Positions 1 to 10,584 of a DNA stretch of 64,000 nucleotides are shown here, piece after piece. The number at the start of each line of letters is the position of its first letter. Within the stretch, counting starts at the first letter, position 1. The notes under the pieces are model-generated. The model searched no databases. It saw only the letters and a program-made list of their open reading frames with translations, and was not told the origin of the DNA. Position numbers and translations under genes: made by a program. This DNA is from Rhynchopus euleeides (taxonomy: Eukaryota; Euglenozoa; Diplonemea; Diplonemida; Diplonemidae), in the NCBI GenBank assembly GCA_963210315.1, contig OY723254.1:248001-312000 (forward strand), given 5' to 3'.

Positions 1-368
1 CAGAAAAAATTAACACAAAAACCATTCGTGCAGGATGTGTTGGGGCGCGCGCACACACCCCCCCTGGGCAGAGGCTTGGCCTGCACACCAAGCAAGCCGT
101 GGCAGGCCAGCCTCCAGCCCGCAAGGGGTGCTGCAGAGGTGGAAGGGCATGTGATGCAGCATGCTATATTCATGTACTCCTGGGGAACCCCACGGGCCCT
201 TCCTGCTGCCCCCCAAACCCAGAAGCTAGAACACAGGCCCGTGCATTGGATGCGGGGAGACGAGGGCAGTTGATGAGGGCGGTGCTGTATTGGGCCATAG
301 GCCAGTCATGGCGTCTGCTTGAGGCGCCCCTATAGTCCTGCAGTGCAGGCCTGCGTGATGCCTGCGGG

Positions 369-1796
369 CTAGATCTTGGCCTGGAGCTCGCCGTTGCGGA
401 TGCTGCGGGTGACGGTGCGCATGGTGACCAGCTCCTCTGCCGACGATGGGTGGACCCCGATGCACGAGTCGAGCTGCTTCTTGGTGGCGTTGCACTTCAT
501 CGCAGCACCAAAGCCCTGGATGATCTCTGCCGCGTCCTTCCCGCCCACGTGGATGCCAAGAACGCGGTCCGTCTTCGGGTCGACAAGCATCTTCATCAAC
601 GAACGTTCCTCCGAGCCAGACAGCGTGTGGACCATGGTGCGGAAGCCGCTGACGTAGACATCGACATCTCCGTACTTCTTGATCGCCTGCTCCTCTGTGA
701 TGCCGCACACGCCGAGGGGGGGCATCGTGAACACAGCGGAGGGGACGGTGTCGTGCACAGGCGACTGCTTCTCGCCCCCACCGTACAGCGTGTTGGCGAA
801 GCACACAGCCTCGTGCAGAGCGACAGGCGTCAGCTGGATGCGGTCCGTCAGGTCGCCCACAGCGTAGATGTTGTCGATGTTCGTCTTCGAGTATTCGTCG
901 ACCTTGACAGAGCCGTTCGCATTCTGCGCCACCCCCACCTTCTCGAGCCCGAGACCACCAATGTTTGGCTTGCGCCCTGTCGCCATCAGCACGACGTCGA
1001 CGCCCTTCGTCACCTCCTCCTGGTCACCCTTCTTGGTGTACACCGTCAGCGTCCCGTCGGCCTCCTTCTCCACCTTGACAGGGACTGTGCCGCTGCGCAG
1101 GTTCAGCCCGTGCACCTGCAGCTGGTTGGCGACAAACTGCCGCATGTCCTGGTCAAAGCCACGCAGCGGGAGGTCCGCACGGTAGCAGACGTCGACATCG
1201 GTGCCGTAGCCCTTGAAGATGCTCGCCATCTCCACCCCGATGTAGCCAGCACCGAACACCAGCATGCGCTTGGGGCACTCGCTGAGGTTCAGCAACTCGT
1301 CGGACGTAATGCAGTGCTCCTTACCAGGCACGTCAGCCACATGGGGGGTCGCCCCCGTTGCCAGCAGGATGGTCTCCGCAGTCAGCTCCTTGTCACCCAC
1401 CGACACGGTGTGGTTGTCCACAAGCGCACCGAAGCCCTCAATGAAGTCGACCTCTGCGTTCTTCAGGAGGTTGCCGTAGATCCCATTCAGCCTCTTCATC
1501 TCTGCACGCTTCTTCTCCATCAGCTTCGTCCAGTCGTGTGTGGGGGTCGGGATGTTCCAGCCGTACCCTGCGGCATCGCTCATGTCATGCGAGTAGTGCC
1601 CGCCGTACCACAGCAGCTTCTTCGGGACACACCCCCGCAGCACACACGTGCCCCCGAGGCCCCCCTTCTCTGCCCCGTAGGGAAGCTCGATCAGGCCCAC
1701 CTTCGGCTTGGCGGGGAGCTGGGCGGCCCAGCGCGAGGCACGCACACCTCCGCTGCCACCACCGATCACGAGCAGGTCGTACATGTACTTCGACAT
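369..1796 (-). CDS. Glutathione reductase, plant/eukaryote type (array copy 1)
   Basis: NADPH-dependent reduction of glutathione disulfide by a dimeric FAD flavoenzyme; 475 aa, a normal length for the cytosolic form. Visible: FAD Rossmann motif GGGSGG at residues 12-17; redox disulfide in GGTCVLRGCVPKK (Cys51/Cys56); second nucleotide motif GAGYIGVE; an Arg pair in CYRADLPLRGFD expected for NADPH 2'-phosphate binding; FAD motif AVGDLTDR; catalytic His449 and Glu454 in HPSSAEE. An Arg follows the GGGSGG motif where trypanothione reductases have Trp, so glutathione is the more likely substrate. Met1 is chosen because the fold starts at once; the frame stays open upstream but that extension has no recognisable sequence. 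No intron and no targeting peptide are seen. A T-rich stretch with an ATATAAG-like motif lies just upstream. Family certain; localisation inferred. Confidence 0.95.
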   Translation of the reverse strand: MSKYMYDLLVIGGGSGGVRASRWAAQLPAKPKVGLIELPYGAEKGGLGGTCVLRGCVPKKLLWYGGHYSHDMSDAAGYGWNIPTPTHDWTKLMEKKRAEMKRLNGIYGNLLKNAEVDFIEGFGALVDNHTVSVGDKELTAETILLATGATPHVADVPGKEHCITSDELLNLSECPKRMLVFGAGYIGVEMASIFKGYGTDVDVCYRADLPLRGFDQDMRQFVANQLQVHGLNLRSGTVPVKVEKEADGTLTVYTKKGDQEEVTKGVDVVLMATGRKPNIGGLGLEKVGVAQNANGSVKVDEYSKTNIDNIYAVGDLTDRIQLTPVALHEAVCFANTLYGGGEKQSPVHDTVPSAVFTMPPLGVCGITEEQAIKKYGDVDVYVSGFRTMVHTLSGSEERSLMKMLVDPKTDRVLGIHVGGKDAAEIIQGFGAAMKCNATKKQLDSCIGVHPSSAEELVTMRTVTRSIRNGELQAKI

Positions 1797-2204
1797 TGTG
1801 TAAAAAGAACAAAATATAAGGGAGAAGAACGCCTGCAGGAGGGAGGGGAAGAAGTGATGCCGATGATGCACAACAGTACGCCCTGGGGAGGGGAGGTGGC
1901 GTTCCTCAGCCACACAGTGACACCGGGTGGTCTGGCATTGTTCCAAAAAGAGTCGCATGGGGAGGGCGGGTGGGGGCTTCCGACGGGGGGGATGGGTGGC
2001 ACTGCGGTTGCGATTGTCGAACTGAGAAGAGAGCTCCCTGTGCGGTGGGAGATAGTGCTGCCTGTTGGTGCCCCCTTGGGTATCGCCGTGGAGGAACTGC
2101 GTCAGAACTACCGAAAATGACAACGAACACTAGGGGCCTCCAAAGAGAAACTCCGCCAAAACAGAACTACGCAAGAACTACGTAGAATGCGTAATACCGT
2201 ATAC
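1797..2204. other. GR 5' flank of unit 1
   Basis: About 400 bp upstream of GR. It contains a TATA-like stretch 15-25 nt from the ATG and, at its distal end, short repeats of AGAACTACG that lead into the backbone sequence TACCGTATAC where the composite element begins. I see no gene here; open frames on both strands are non-homologous. Confidence 0.6.
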
Positions 2205-2510
2205 GTAAATATTATGGAACGGGCCCATTTTTGGCCGGTCCGTTCCATAATATTTACGTTCCAAAATATTTACAGGGCCAGTTGGGGACTCGGTGGTGAG
2301 GACGGCTTGCGTCAGGAATCGCGCGAAAAGTGTACGAGTAGGTCCCGTCAGGGACTCTGTACGCCGTCCGATCACCTGGTCCAAGTCCCCGAGTCGCAGA
2401 AAGCCCTGTAAATATTATGGAACGAAAAAAATCTGGAACGCCAACCCACCAGCGTTCCATAATATTTACGTTCCATAATATTTACGTTCCAAAATATTTA
2501 CGTACCTACC

Positions 2511-3220
2511 CCCTTTGCCTCTCACACTGCTTCAGGGCCACCCTACTCTGCCAAGCACTGCCCATAACCACTGACTTGGGGTGGTCAGGCTGCCAAAGCT
2601 GCAGGGCAAGCAACCCAAGGGGGCCTGAAGCGCAAGAGATGTCGTGCCTCAGGGGTTGATGCTAGCCCTGGGAGGTGTCAAGCTTTCCGCTAGATGTCCC
2701 CTGGAAGATGGCATGTCCCCTGGGCCAACCGACGTTCTTTCCTGGGAGACGGGACACACGGCGGGTGCTCAGGCGGGGCCAGCTGGGGGTGGCAGTATGG
2801 GTGGCGTGGGGATCCGAGGGCGCTGAGCACTGGCACACTGCGGCCCTCGCCACTGCTAGCAGCCCCGCTGTGCCGCAGAATTGATTCCCGACCCCAGTGC
2901 GACAAGAGGGGCACGCTGGCGCACGACCTGCATCGCACAGCGAGGCTGTGGATGAGGACGAGCGACGTGACCCGGACTGCCCCCTGCGGGGCAGTCCGGG
3001 CCACGTGCGGGTATCCGAAGCCCCCAGGCTCCCTCCCTGGCCTCCACACGTGCCTCACATCCTGGTGGTCCGCCAACGGACACCTGGAAAAATCGAGAAA
3101 AAATGCCCCCCAACCAAACCACTAGACCGGGGTGTTTAAGTCCCTTCGGGAAAATTGGCCGCCAAGGGGACTTAAACACATCATATGGATAGGGGACTTA
3201 AACACGGGGGGGGGTAGGTA
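2511..3220. repeat. Dispersed ~700-bp repeat inside the composite
   Basis: This block recurs, with scattered substitutions and small indels, at 41261-41959. It begins CCCTTTGCCTCTCACAC and ends with a GTGTTTAAG foldback followed by GGGGGTAGGTA. The copies within the tandem array look identical to one another, but the copy at 41 kb is diverged, so it is an older dispersed element captured between the two arms. Confidence 0.8.
3133..3206. repeat. Short foldback repeat, GTGTTTAAG family
   Basis: One direct and two inverted copies of GTGTTTAAGTCCC. It ends next to poly-G and GGTAGGTATACGGTA. Related copies: 8055-8128, 20708-20781, 41085-41158 and 41870-41944. Confidence 0.75.
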
Positions 3221-3886
3221 TACGGTAATTACGTAAGAACTACGTCAACCCGGGAAAATTCAGGGGGACCAGTCTGTGTTGTCTGTATTTTCTGTTCCAT
3301 TTATTTCACGGTTTCGAGAGGAGATAAGAGATTGGCAGGCCTTTATTCTGATCCGTATCGTACTTCCAAATGCCATCTTTTGCTTTTTGAGATTGCCTCG
3401 CTTGGATTTCCATAACAAAAAAAAAGCGCAGCAACCGTACTTCACTCCTCCTTGACCCTTCCACCACTCCGGTGGCCTGATGTCTTGATGTGTGTGTGGA
3501 TCACATCTGAACACGAGACACACCCAACGGAAGCAGGGTCGTCGGAAACACTCCCGACACTTTTTATGCATCACAAAATTGCTTTCACACACACAAGACA
3601 CACCCCTTCACCCAGGGGAACGCTGTCGGCTGTGCCGACTCAACAACCTAACACAGGTATACGCCCCGACGAGCCCAGGTGGGCCCTTCACAGGTTTTCC
3701 TTCAACCCTGACTCGAGAGCACGAGCCTCCTGCACGAGATGGGCTTAGCGGACTCTGCCACAAAAACCCCGCCCCCCCTCTCCCCTCCACACACTGCGCC
3801 TCGCCACACTTCTTGATCGGTCTTCTTCTTTCTGACACTACTGTCCCCGTCTCCCATCCTGGGACCTGATTTTGAGTACCGTATAC
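3221..3886. other. Non-coding filler of the composite
   Basis: About 660 bp with no recognisable gene. It starts with the backbone sequence TACGGTAATTACGTAAGAACTACG and includes the site near 3648 (CTAAC) that is interrupted by a 1.1-kb element in array copy 5. Otherwise nothing identified. Confidence 0.5.
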
Positions 3887-4203
3887 GTAAATATTTTGGA
3901 ACGTAAATATTATGGAACGTAAATATTATGGAACGTAAATATTATGGAACGCTGGTGGGTTGGCGTTCCAGATTTTTTTCGTTCCATAATATTTACAGGG
4001 CTTTCTGCGACTCGGGGACTTGGACCAGGTGATCGGACGGCGTACAGAGTCCCTGACGGGACCTACTCGTACACTTTTCGCGCGATTCCTGACGCAAGCC
4101 GTCCTCACCACCGAGTCCCCAACTGGCCCTGTAAATATTTTGGAACGTAAATATTATGGAACGGACCGGCCAAAAATGGGCCCGTTCCATAATATTTACG
4201 TAC

Positions 4204-4494
4204 CTACCCCCCCCTTGTAATTGTCCGCCCCCCCAAACCCCTTGTAATTGTCCGCCTCGGGGCCTCCTCGGGGGGCGGACAAGCAGCGAACTTCAGGTCT
4301 GCCGCCCCGGTCACCTTGCGCCCAAAGCCACCCGGTGTGTACGCACCGGGCTTTGCCGCCTGCGCTGCGGGTGCAGGTGCCTGGATGCCGCCACGCCCCG
4401 CGGCAGGCGCCGCATCACCCGGCGCACGCGACCCACGCCCGCGCCCCCTGCCGAGGCCGACGCCGTTCCCGGGCTGCCCGTTGACTCCAGACAT
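4204..4494 (-). pseudogene. Truncated GIGYF-like 5' fragment, chimeric ORF (unit 1)
   Basis: The first 71 codons match the intact GIGYF-like gene at 11036-13546, including its Gly/Arg-rich N-terminus. Identity stops at 4283, where the reading frame runs into a truncated foldback repeat (TTGTAATTGTCCG family) and gains about 25 foreign residues before a stop at 4204. All coiled-coil and C-terminal sequence is missing. The donor upstream region (4495-4922) is kept, so it may still be transcribed, but a functional product is unlikely. Confidence 0.85.
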
Positions 4495-5290
4495 GATGCG
4501 TTGCTGTGGCTGTGGCTGTGGGGGGTGGGTGTTAGGTGGAGAAACCCAGGCAAGTACAATGCTCAAAGACTTGTAGAAAAAGGAGATGCGTGTGGAGGGG
4601 GGTGGCTGTGGGTATGGGGGTGGGGCGGCGCTGGCTCTGCGTTGGGTATACCATTGCGGTTCACGTCACGGTGGGGTGCTTATTTCGGGAAGGGGCTAAC
4701 CCCTTCTTGTGGCTGGGAATCGCCTCTTCTGACTTCTCCGCAAAAGTTTCACCCGCTAATGCTGGTCTTGACAGAGGGGCGTGGGCAGTTGGGTCGGTGG
4801 GTGCTGGCCTCTACAGCTTTTTCACACCCCGCCCTTCTAGCCCGCCTCCCCCCTATCGCAGACAACTAAAATCGTTGGTGGGGATCAGATCGCCTGTTGG
4901 TTAGCCACAGGCACCCGCCCGCCAGAAAAAATTAACACAAAAACCATTCGTGCAGGATGTGTTGGGGCGCGCGCACACACCCCCCCTGGGCAGAGGCTTG
5001 GCCTGCACACCAAGCAAGCCGTGGCAGGCCAGCCTCCAGCCCGCAAGGGGTGCTGCAGAGGTGGAAGGGCATGTGATGCAGCATGCTATATTCATGTACT
5101 CCTGGGGAACCCCACGGGCCCTTCCTGCTGCCCCCCAAACCCAGAAGCTAGAACACAGGCCCGTGCATTGGATGCGGGGAGACGAGGGCAGTTGATGAGG
5201 GCGGTGCTGTATTGGGCCATAGGCCAGTCATGGCGTCTGCTTGAGGCGCCCCTATAGTCCTGCAGTGCAGGCCTGCGTGATGCCTGCGGG

Positions 5291-6718
5291 CTAGATCTTG
5301 GCCTGGAGCTCGCCGTTGCGGATGCTGCGGGTGACGGTGCGCATGGTGACCAGCTCCTCTGCCGACGATGGGTGGACCCCGATGCACGAGTCGAGCTGCT
5401 TCTTGGTGGCGTTGCACTTCATCGCAGCACCAAAGCCCTGGATGATCTCTGCCGCGTCCTTCCCGCCCACGTGGATGCCAAGAACGCGGTCCGTCTTCGG
5501 GTCGACAAGCATCTTCATCAACGAACGTTCCTCCGAGCCAGACAGCGTGTGGACCATGGTGCGGAAGCCGCTGACGTAGACATCGACATCTCCGTACTTC
5601 TTGATCGCCTGCTCCTCTGTGATGCCGCACACGCCGAGGGGGGGCATCGTGAACACAGCGGAGGGGACGGTGTCGTGCACAGGCGACTGCTTCTCGCCCC
5701 CACCGTACAGCGTGTTGGCGAAGCACACAGCCTCGTGCAGAGCGACAGGCGTCAGCTGGATGCGGTCCGTCAGGTCGCCCACAGCGTAGATGTTGTCGAT
5801 GTTCGTCTTCGAGTATTCGTCGACCTTGACAGAGCCGTTCGCATTCTGCGCCACCCCCACCTTCTCGAGCCCGAGACCACCAATGTTTGGCTTGCGCCCT
5901 GTCGCCATCAGCACGACGTCGACGCCCTTCGTCACCTCCTCCTGGTCACCCTTCTTGGTGTACACCGTCAGCGTCCCGTCGGCCTCCTTCTCCACCTTGA
6001 CAGGGACTGTGCCGCTGCGCAGGTTCAGCCCGTGCACCTGCAGCTGGTTGGCGACAAACTGCCGCATGTCCTGGTCAAAGCCACGCAGCGGGAGGTCCGC
6101 ACGGTAGCAGACGTCGACATCGGTGCCGTAGCCCTTGAAGATGCTCGCCATCTCCACCCCGATGTAGCCAGCACCGAACACCAGCATGCGCTTGGGGCAC
6201 TCGCTGAGGTTCAGCAACTCGTCGGACGTAATGCAGTGCTCCTTACCAGGCACGTCAGCCACATGGGGGGTCGCCCCCGTTGCCAGCAGGATGGTCTCCG
6301 CAGTCAGCTCCTTGTCACCCACCGACACGGTGTGGTTGTCCACAAGCGCACCGAAGCCCTCAATGAAGTCGACCTCTGCGTTCTTCAGGAGGTTGCCGTA
6401 GATCCCATTCAGCCTCTTCATCTCTGCACGCTTCTTCTCCATCAGCTTCGTCCAGTCGTGTGTGGGGGTCGGGATGTTCCAGCCGTACCCTGCGGCATCG
6501 CTCATGTCATGCGAGTAGTGCCCGCCGTACCACAGCAGCTTCTTCGGGACACACCCCCGCAGCACACACGTGCCCCCGAGGCCCCCCTTCTCTGCCCCGT
6601 AGGGAAGCTCGATCAGGCCCACCTTCGGCTTGGCGGGGAGCTGGGCGGCCCAGCGCGAGGCACGCACACCTCCGCTGCCACCACCGATCACGAGCAGGTC
6701 GTACATGTACTTCGACAT
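5291..6718 (-). CDS. Glutathione reductase (array copy 2)
   Basis: Predicted protein identical to copy 1 (475 aa, Cys51/Cys56 disulfide, His449/Glu454). Its 5' and 3' flanks are also those of copy 1, so expression should be equivalent; its main consequence is extra gene dosage. Confidence 0.95.
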   Translation of the reverse strand: MSKYMYDLLVIGGGSGGVRASRWAAQLPAKPKVGLIELPYGAEKGGLGGTCVLRGCVPKKLLWYGGHYSHDMSDAAGYGWNIPTPTHDWTKLMEKKRAEMKRLNGIYGNLLKNAEVDFIEGFGALVDNHTVSVGDKELTAETILLATGATPHVADVPGKEHCITSDELLNLSECPKRMLVFGAGYIGVEMASIFKGYGTDVDVCYRADLPLRGFDQDMRQFVANQLQVHGLNLRSGTVPVKVEKEADGTLTVYTKKGDQEEVTKGVDVVLMATGRKPNIGGLGLEKVGVAQNANGSVKVDEYSKTNIDNIYAVGDLTDRIQLTPVALHEAVCFANTLYGGGEKQSPVHDTVPSAVFTMPPLGVCGITEEQAIKKYGDVDVYVSGFRTMVHTLSGSEERSLMKMLVDPKTDRVLGIHVGGKDAAEIIQGFGAAMKCNATKKQLDSCIGVHPSSAEELVTMRTVTRSIRNGELQAKI

Positions 6719-7126
6719 TGTGTAAAAAGAACAAAATATAAGGGAGAAGAACGCCTGCAGGAGGGAGGGGAAGAAGTGATGCCGATGATGCACAACAGTA
6801 CGCCCTGGGGAGGGGAGGTGGCGTTCCTCAGCCACACAGTGACACCGGGTGGTCTGGCATTGTTCCAAAAAGAGTCGCATGGGGAGGGCGGGTGGGGGCT
6901 TCCGACGGGGGGGATGGGTGGCACTGCGGTTGCGATTGTCGAACTGAGAAGAGAGCTCCCTGTGCGGTGGGAGATAGTGCTGCCTGTTGGTGCCCCCTTG
7001 GGTATCGCCGTGGAGGAACTGCGTCAGAACTACCGAAAATGACAACGAACACTAGGGGCCTCCAAAGAGAAACTCCGCCAAAACAGAACTACGCAAGAAC
7101 TACGTAGAATGCGTAATACCGTATAC

Positions 7127-9122
7127 GTAAATATTATGGAACGGGCCCATTTTTGGCCGGTCCGTTCCATAATATTTACGTTCCAAAATATTTACAGGGC
7201 CAGTTGGGGACTCGGTGGTGAGGACGGCTTGCGTCAGGAATCGCGCGAAAAGTGTACGAGTAGGTCCCGTCAGGGACTCTGTACGCCGTCCGATCACCTG
7301 GTCCAAGTCCCCGAGTCGCAGAAAGCCCTGTAAATATTATGGAACGAAAAAAATCTGGAACGCCAACCCACCAGCGTTCCATAATATTTACGTTCCATAA
7401 TATTTACGTTCCAAAATATTTACGTACCTACCCCCTTTGCCTCTCACACTGCTTCAGGGCCACCCTACTCTGCCAAGCACTGCCCATAACCACTGACTTG
7501 GGGTGGTCAGGCTGCCAAAGCTGCAGGGCAAGCAACCCAAGGGGGCCTGAAGCGCAAGAGATGTCGTGCCTCAGGGGTTGATGCTAGCCCTGGGAGGTGT
7601 CAAGCTTTCCGCTAGATGTCCCCTGGAAGATGGCATGTCCCCTGGGCCAACCGACGTTCTTTCCTGGGAGACGGGACACACGGCGGGTGCTCAGGCGGGG
7701 CCAGCTGGGGGTGGCAGTATGGGTGGCGTGGGGATCCGAGGGCGCTGAGCACTGGCACACTGCGGCCCTCGCCACTGCTAGCAGCCCCGCTGTGCCGCAG
7801 AATTGATTCCCGACCCCAGTGCGACAAGAGGGGCACGCTGGCGCACGACCTGCATCGCACAGCGAGGCTGTGGATGAGGACGAGCGACGTGACCCGGACT
7901 GCCCCCTGCGGGGCAGTCCGGGCCACGTGCGGGTATCCGAAGCCCCCAGGCTCCCTCCCTGGCCTCCACACGTGCCTCACATCCTGGTGGTCCGCCAACG
8001 GACACCTGGAAAAATCGAGAAAAAATGCCCCCCAACCAAACCACTAGACCGGGGTGTTTAAGTCCCTTCGGGAAAATTGGCCGCCAAGGGGACTTAAACA
8101 CATCATATGGATAGGGGACTTAAACACGGGGGGGGGTAGGTATACGGTAATTACGTAAGAACTACGTCAACCCGGGAAAATTCAGGGGGACCAGTCTGTG
8201 TTGTCTGTATTTTCTGTTCCATTTATTTCACGGTTTCGAGAGGAGATAAGAGATTGGCAGGCCTTTATTCTGATCCGTATCGTACTTCCAAATGCCATCT
8301 TTTGCTTTTTGAGATTGCCTCGCTTGGATTTCCATAACAAAAAAAAAGCGCAGCAACCGTACTTCACTCCTCCTTGACCCTTCCACCACTCCGGTGGCCT
8401 GATGTCTTGATGTGTGTGTGGATCACATCTGAACACGAGACACACCCAACGGAAGCAGGGTCGTCGGAAACACTCCCGACACTTTTTATGCATCACAAAA
8501 TTGCTTTCACACACACAAGACACACCCCTTCACCCAGGGGAACGCTGTCGGCTGTGCCGACTCAACAACCTAACACAGGTATACGCCCCGACGAGCCCAG
8601 GTGGGCCCTTCACAGGTTTTCCTTCAACCCTGACTCGAGAGCACGAGCCTCCTGCACGAGATGGGCTTAGCGGACTCTGCCACAAAAACCCCGCCCCCCC
8701 TCTCCCCTCCACACACTGCGCCTCGCCACACTTCTTGATCGGTCTTCTTCTTTCTGACACTACTGTCCCCGTCTCCCATCCTGGGACCTGATTTTGAGTA
8801 CCGTATACGTAAATATTTTGGAACGTAAATATTATGGAACGTAAATATTATGGAACGTAAATATTATGGAACGCTGGTGGGTTGGCGTTCCAGATTTTTT
8901 TCGTTCCATAATATTTACAGGGCTTTCTGCGACTCGGGGACTTGGACCAGGTGATCGGACGGCGTACAGAGTCCCTGACGGGACCTACTCGTACACTTTT
9001 CGCGCGATTCCTGACGCAAGCCGTCCTCACCACCGAGTCCCCAACTGGCCCTGTAAATATTTTGGAACGTAAATATTATGGAACGGACCGGCCAAAAATG
9101 GGCCCGTTCCATAATATTTACG
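7127..9122. mobile_element. Composite foldback element, unit 2
   Basis: Same structure as the unit 1 composite: left arm 7127-7424, right arm 8809-9122. The CTAAC site that is interrupted in copy 5 is empty here at 8570-8574. Confidence 0.8.
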
Positions 9123-9125
9123 TAC

Positions 9126-9416
9126 CTACCCCCCCCTTGTAATTGTCCGCCCCCCCAAACCCCTTGTAATTGTCCGCCTCGGGGCCTCCTCGGGGGGCGG
9201 ACAAGCAGCGAACTTCAGGTCTGCCGCCCCGGTCACCTTGCGCCCAAAGCCACCCGGTGTGTACGCACCGGGCTTTGCCGCCTGCGCTGCGGGTGCAGGT
9301 GCCTGGATGCCGCCACGCCCCGCGGCAGGCGCCGCATCACCCGGCGCACGCGACCCACGCCCGCGCCCCCTGCCGAGGCCGACGCCGTTCCCGGGCTGCC
9401 CGTTGACTCCAGACAT
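9126..9416 (-). pseudogene. Truncated GIGYF-like 5' fragment (unit 2)
   Basis: Same 71 native codons followed by about 25 chimeric codons as in unit 1, truncated at the same junction (9205). Not expected to be functional. Confidence 0.85.
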
Positions 9417-9844
9417 GATGCGTTGCTGTGGCTGTGGCTGTGGGGGGTGGGTGTTAGGTGGAGAAACCCAGGCAAGTACAATGCTCAAAGACTTGTAGAA
9501 AAAGGAGATGCGTGTGGAGGGGGGTGGCTGTGGGTATGGGGGTGGGGCGGCGCTGGCTCTGCGTTGGGTATACCATTGCGGTTCACGTCACGGTGGGGTG
9601 CTTATTTCGGGAAGGGGCTAACCCCTTCTTGTGGCTGGGAATCGCCTCTTCTGACTTCTCCGCAAAAGTTTCACCCGCTAATGCTGGTCTTGACAGAGGG
9701 GCGTGGGCAGTTGGGTCGGTGGGTGCTGGCCTCTACAGCTTTTTCACACCCCGCCCTTCTAGCCCGCCTCCCCCCTATCGCAGACAACTAAAATCGTTGG
9801 TGGGGATCAGATCGCCTGTTGGTTAGCCACAGGCACCCGCCCGC

Positions 9845-10384
9845 CAGAAAAAATTAACACAAAAACCATTCGTGCAGGATGTGTTGGGGCGCGCGCACAC
9901 ACCCCCCCTGGGCAGAGGCTTGGCCTGCACACCAAGCAAGCCGTGGCAGGCCAGCCTCCAGCCCGCAAGGGGTGCTGCAGAGGTGGAAGGGCATGTGATG
10001 CAGCATGCTATATTCATGTACTCCTGGGGAACCCCACGGGCCCTTCCTGCTGCCCCCCAAACCCAGAAGCTAGAACACAGGCCCGTGCATTGGATGCGGG
10101 GAGACGAGGGCAGTTGATGAGGGCGGTGCTGTATTGGGCCATAGGCCAGTCATGGCGTCTGCTTGAGGCGCCCCTATAGTCCTGCAGTGCAGGCCTGCGT
10201 GATGCCTGCGGGCTAGATCTTGGCCTGGAGCTCGCCGTTGCGGATGCTGCGGGTGACGGTGCGCATGGTGACCAGCTCCTCTGCCGACGATGGGTGGACC
10301 CCGATGCACGAGTCGAGCTGCTTCTTGGTGGCGTTGCACTTCATCGCAGCACCAAAGCCCTGGATGATCTCTGCCGCGTCCTTC
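9845..10384. repeat. Tandem unit copy 3, cut by assembly gap
   Basis: Matches unit positions 1-540 and then enters a run of N. The rest of this unit, and any further units, are hidden in the gap. Confidence 0.9.
10213..10384 (-). CDS. Glutathione reductase (array copy 3), partial
   Basis: Only the C-terminal ~56 codons are present, including the catalytic His/Glu motif HPSSAEE. The 5' part is lost in the N run, so this is an assembly truncation, not evidence of a broken gene. Confidence 0.85.
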
Positions 10385-10584
10385 NNNNNNNNNNNNNNNN
10401 NNNNNNNNNNNNNNNNNNNNNNNNNNNNNNNNNNNNNNNNNNNNNNNNNNNNNNNNNNNNNNNNNNNNNNNNNNNNNNNNNNNNNNNNNNNNNNNNNNNN
10501 NNNNNNNNNNNNNNNNNNNNNNNNNNNNNNNNNNNNNNNNNNNNNNNNNNNNNNNNNNNNNNNNNNNNNNNNNNNNNNNNNNNN
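10385..10584. other. Assembly gap (200 N)
   Basis: Exactly 200 N, a size often used as a placeholder. It lies between an interrupted GR copy and the 3' flank of the GIGYF-like gene, so copy number and order across it are not established. Confidence 0.95.

Larger units (their letters stand above)
2205..4200. mobile_element. Composite foldback element, ~2.0 kb, unit 1
   Basis: Two near-identical inverted arms (2205-2502 and 3887-4200) enclose about 1.4 kb. Arms are built from a 17-nt motif, GTAAATATTATGGAACG, in both orientations, around a conserved ~130-bp core (2276-2408). Each outermost end forms a small palindrome with GGGCCCATTTTTGGCC as spacer. The right arm has one extra 17-nt motif copy, accounting for its length. 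No transposase is encoded, so it is non-autonomous. The equivalent position in the unit at 16800 has only the outer palindrome, so presence of the composite is polymorphic between copies. Confidence 0.8.
1..4922. repeat. Tandem unit copy 1 (period 4,922 bp)
   Basis: The sequence from position 1 recurs at 4923 and 9845 and, with differences, around 14633 and 17577. Order within the unit: a 34-nt orphan block, GR 3' flank, GR gene (minus), GR 5' flank, a 2-kb composite foldback element, a truncated foldback, then the 5' end and upstream region of a GIGYF-like gene. The lack of visible divergence between copies points to very recent amplification or ongoing homogenisation. Confidence 0.95.
4923..9844. 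repeat. Tandem unit copy 2
   Basis: Full-length repeat of unit 1, offset 4,922 bp, with no difference noticed by eye. It carries GR, the composite foldback element and the GIGYF fragment in the same order. Confidence 0.95.

Noticed and set aside
450..2120. 556-codon plus-strand ORF antisense to GR (repeated in each unit)
   Set aside because: It mirrors the GC-rich GR coding strand, has no domain, and the minus strand is unambiguously GR.
1797..2123. N-terminal extension of GR to 584 codons
   Set aside because: The extra 109 residues have no targeting-peptide character and GR homology starts at once at the internal Met.
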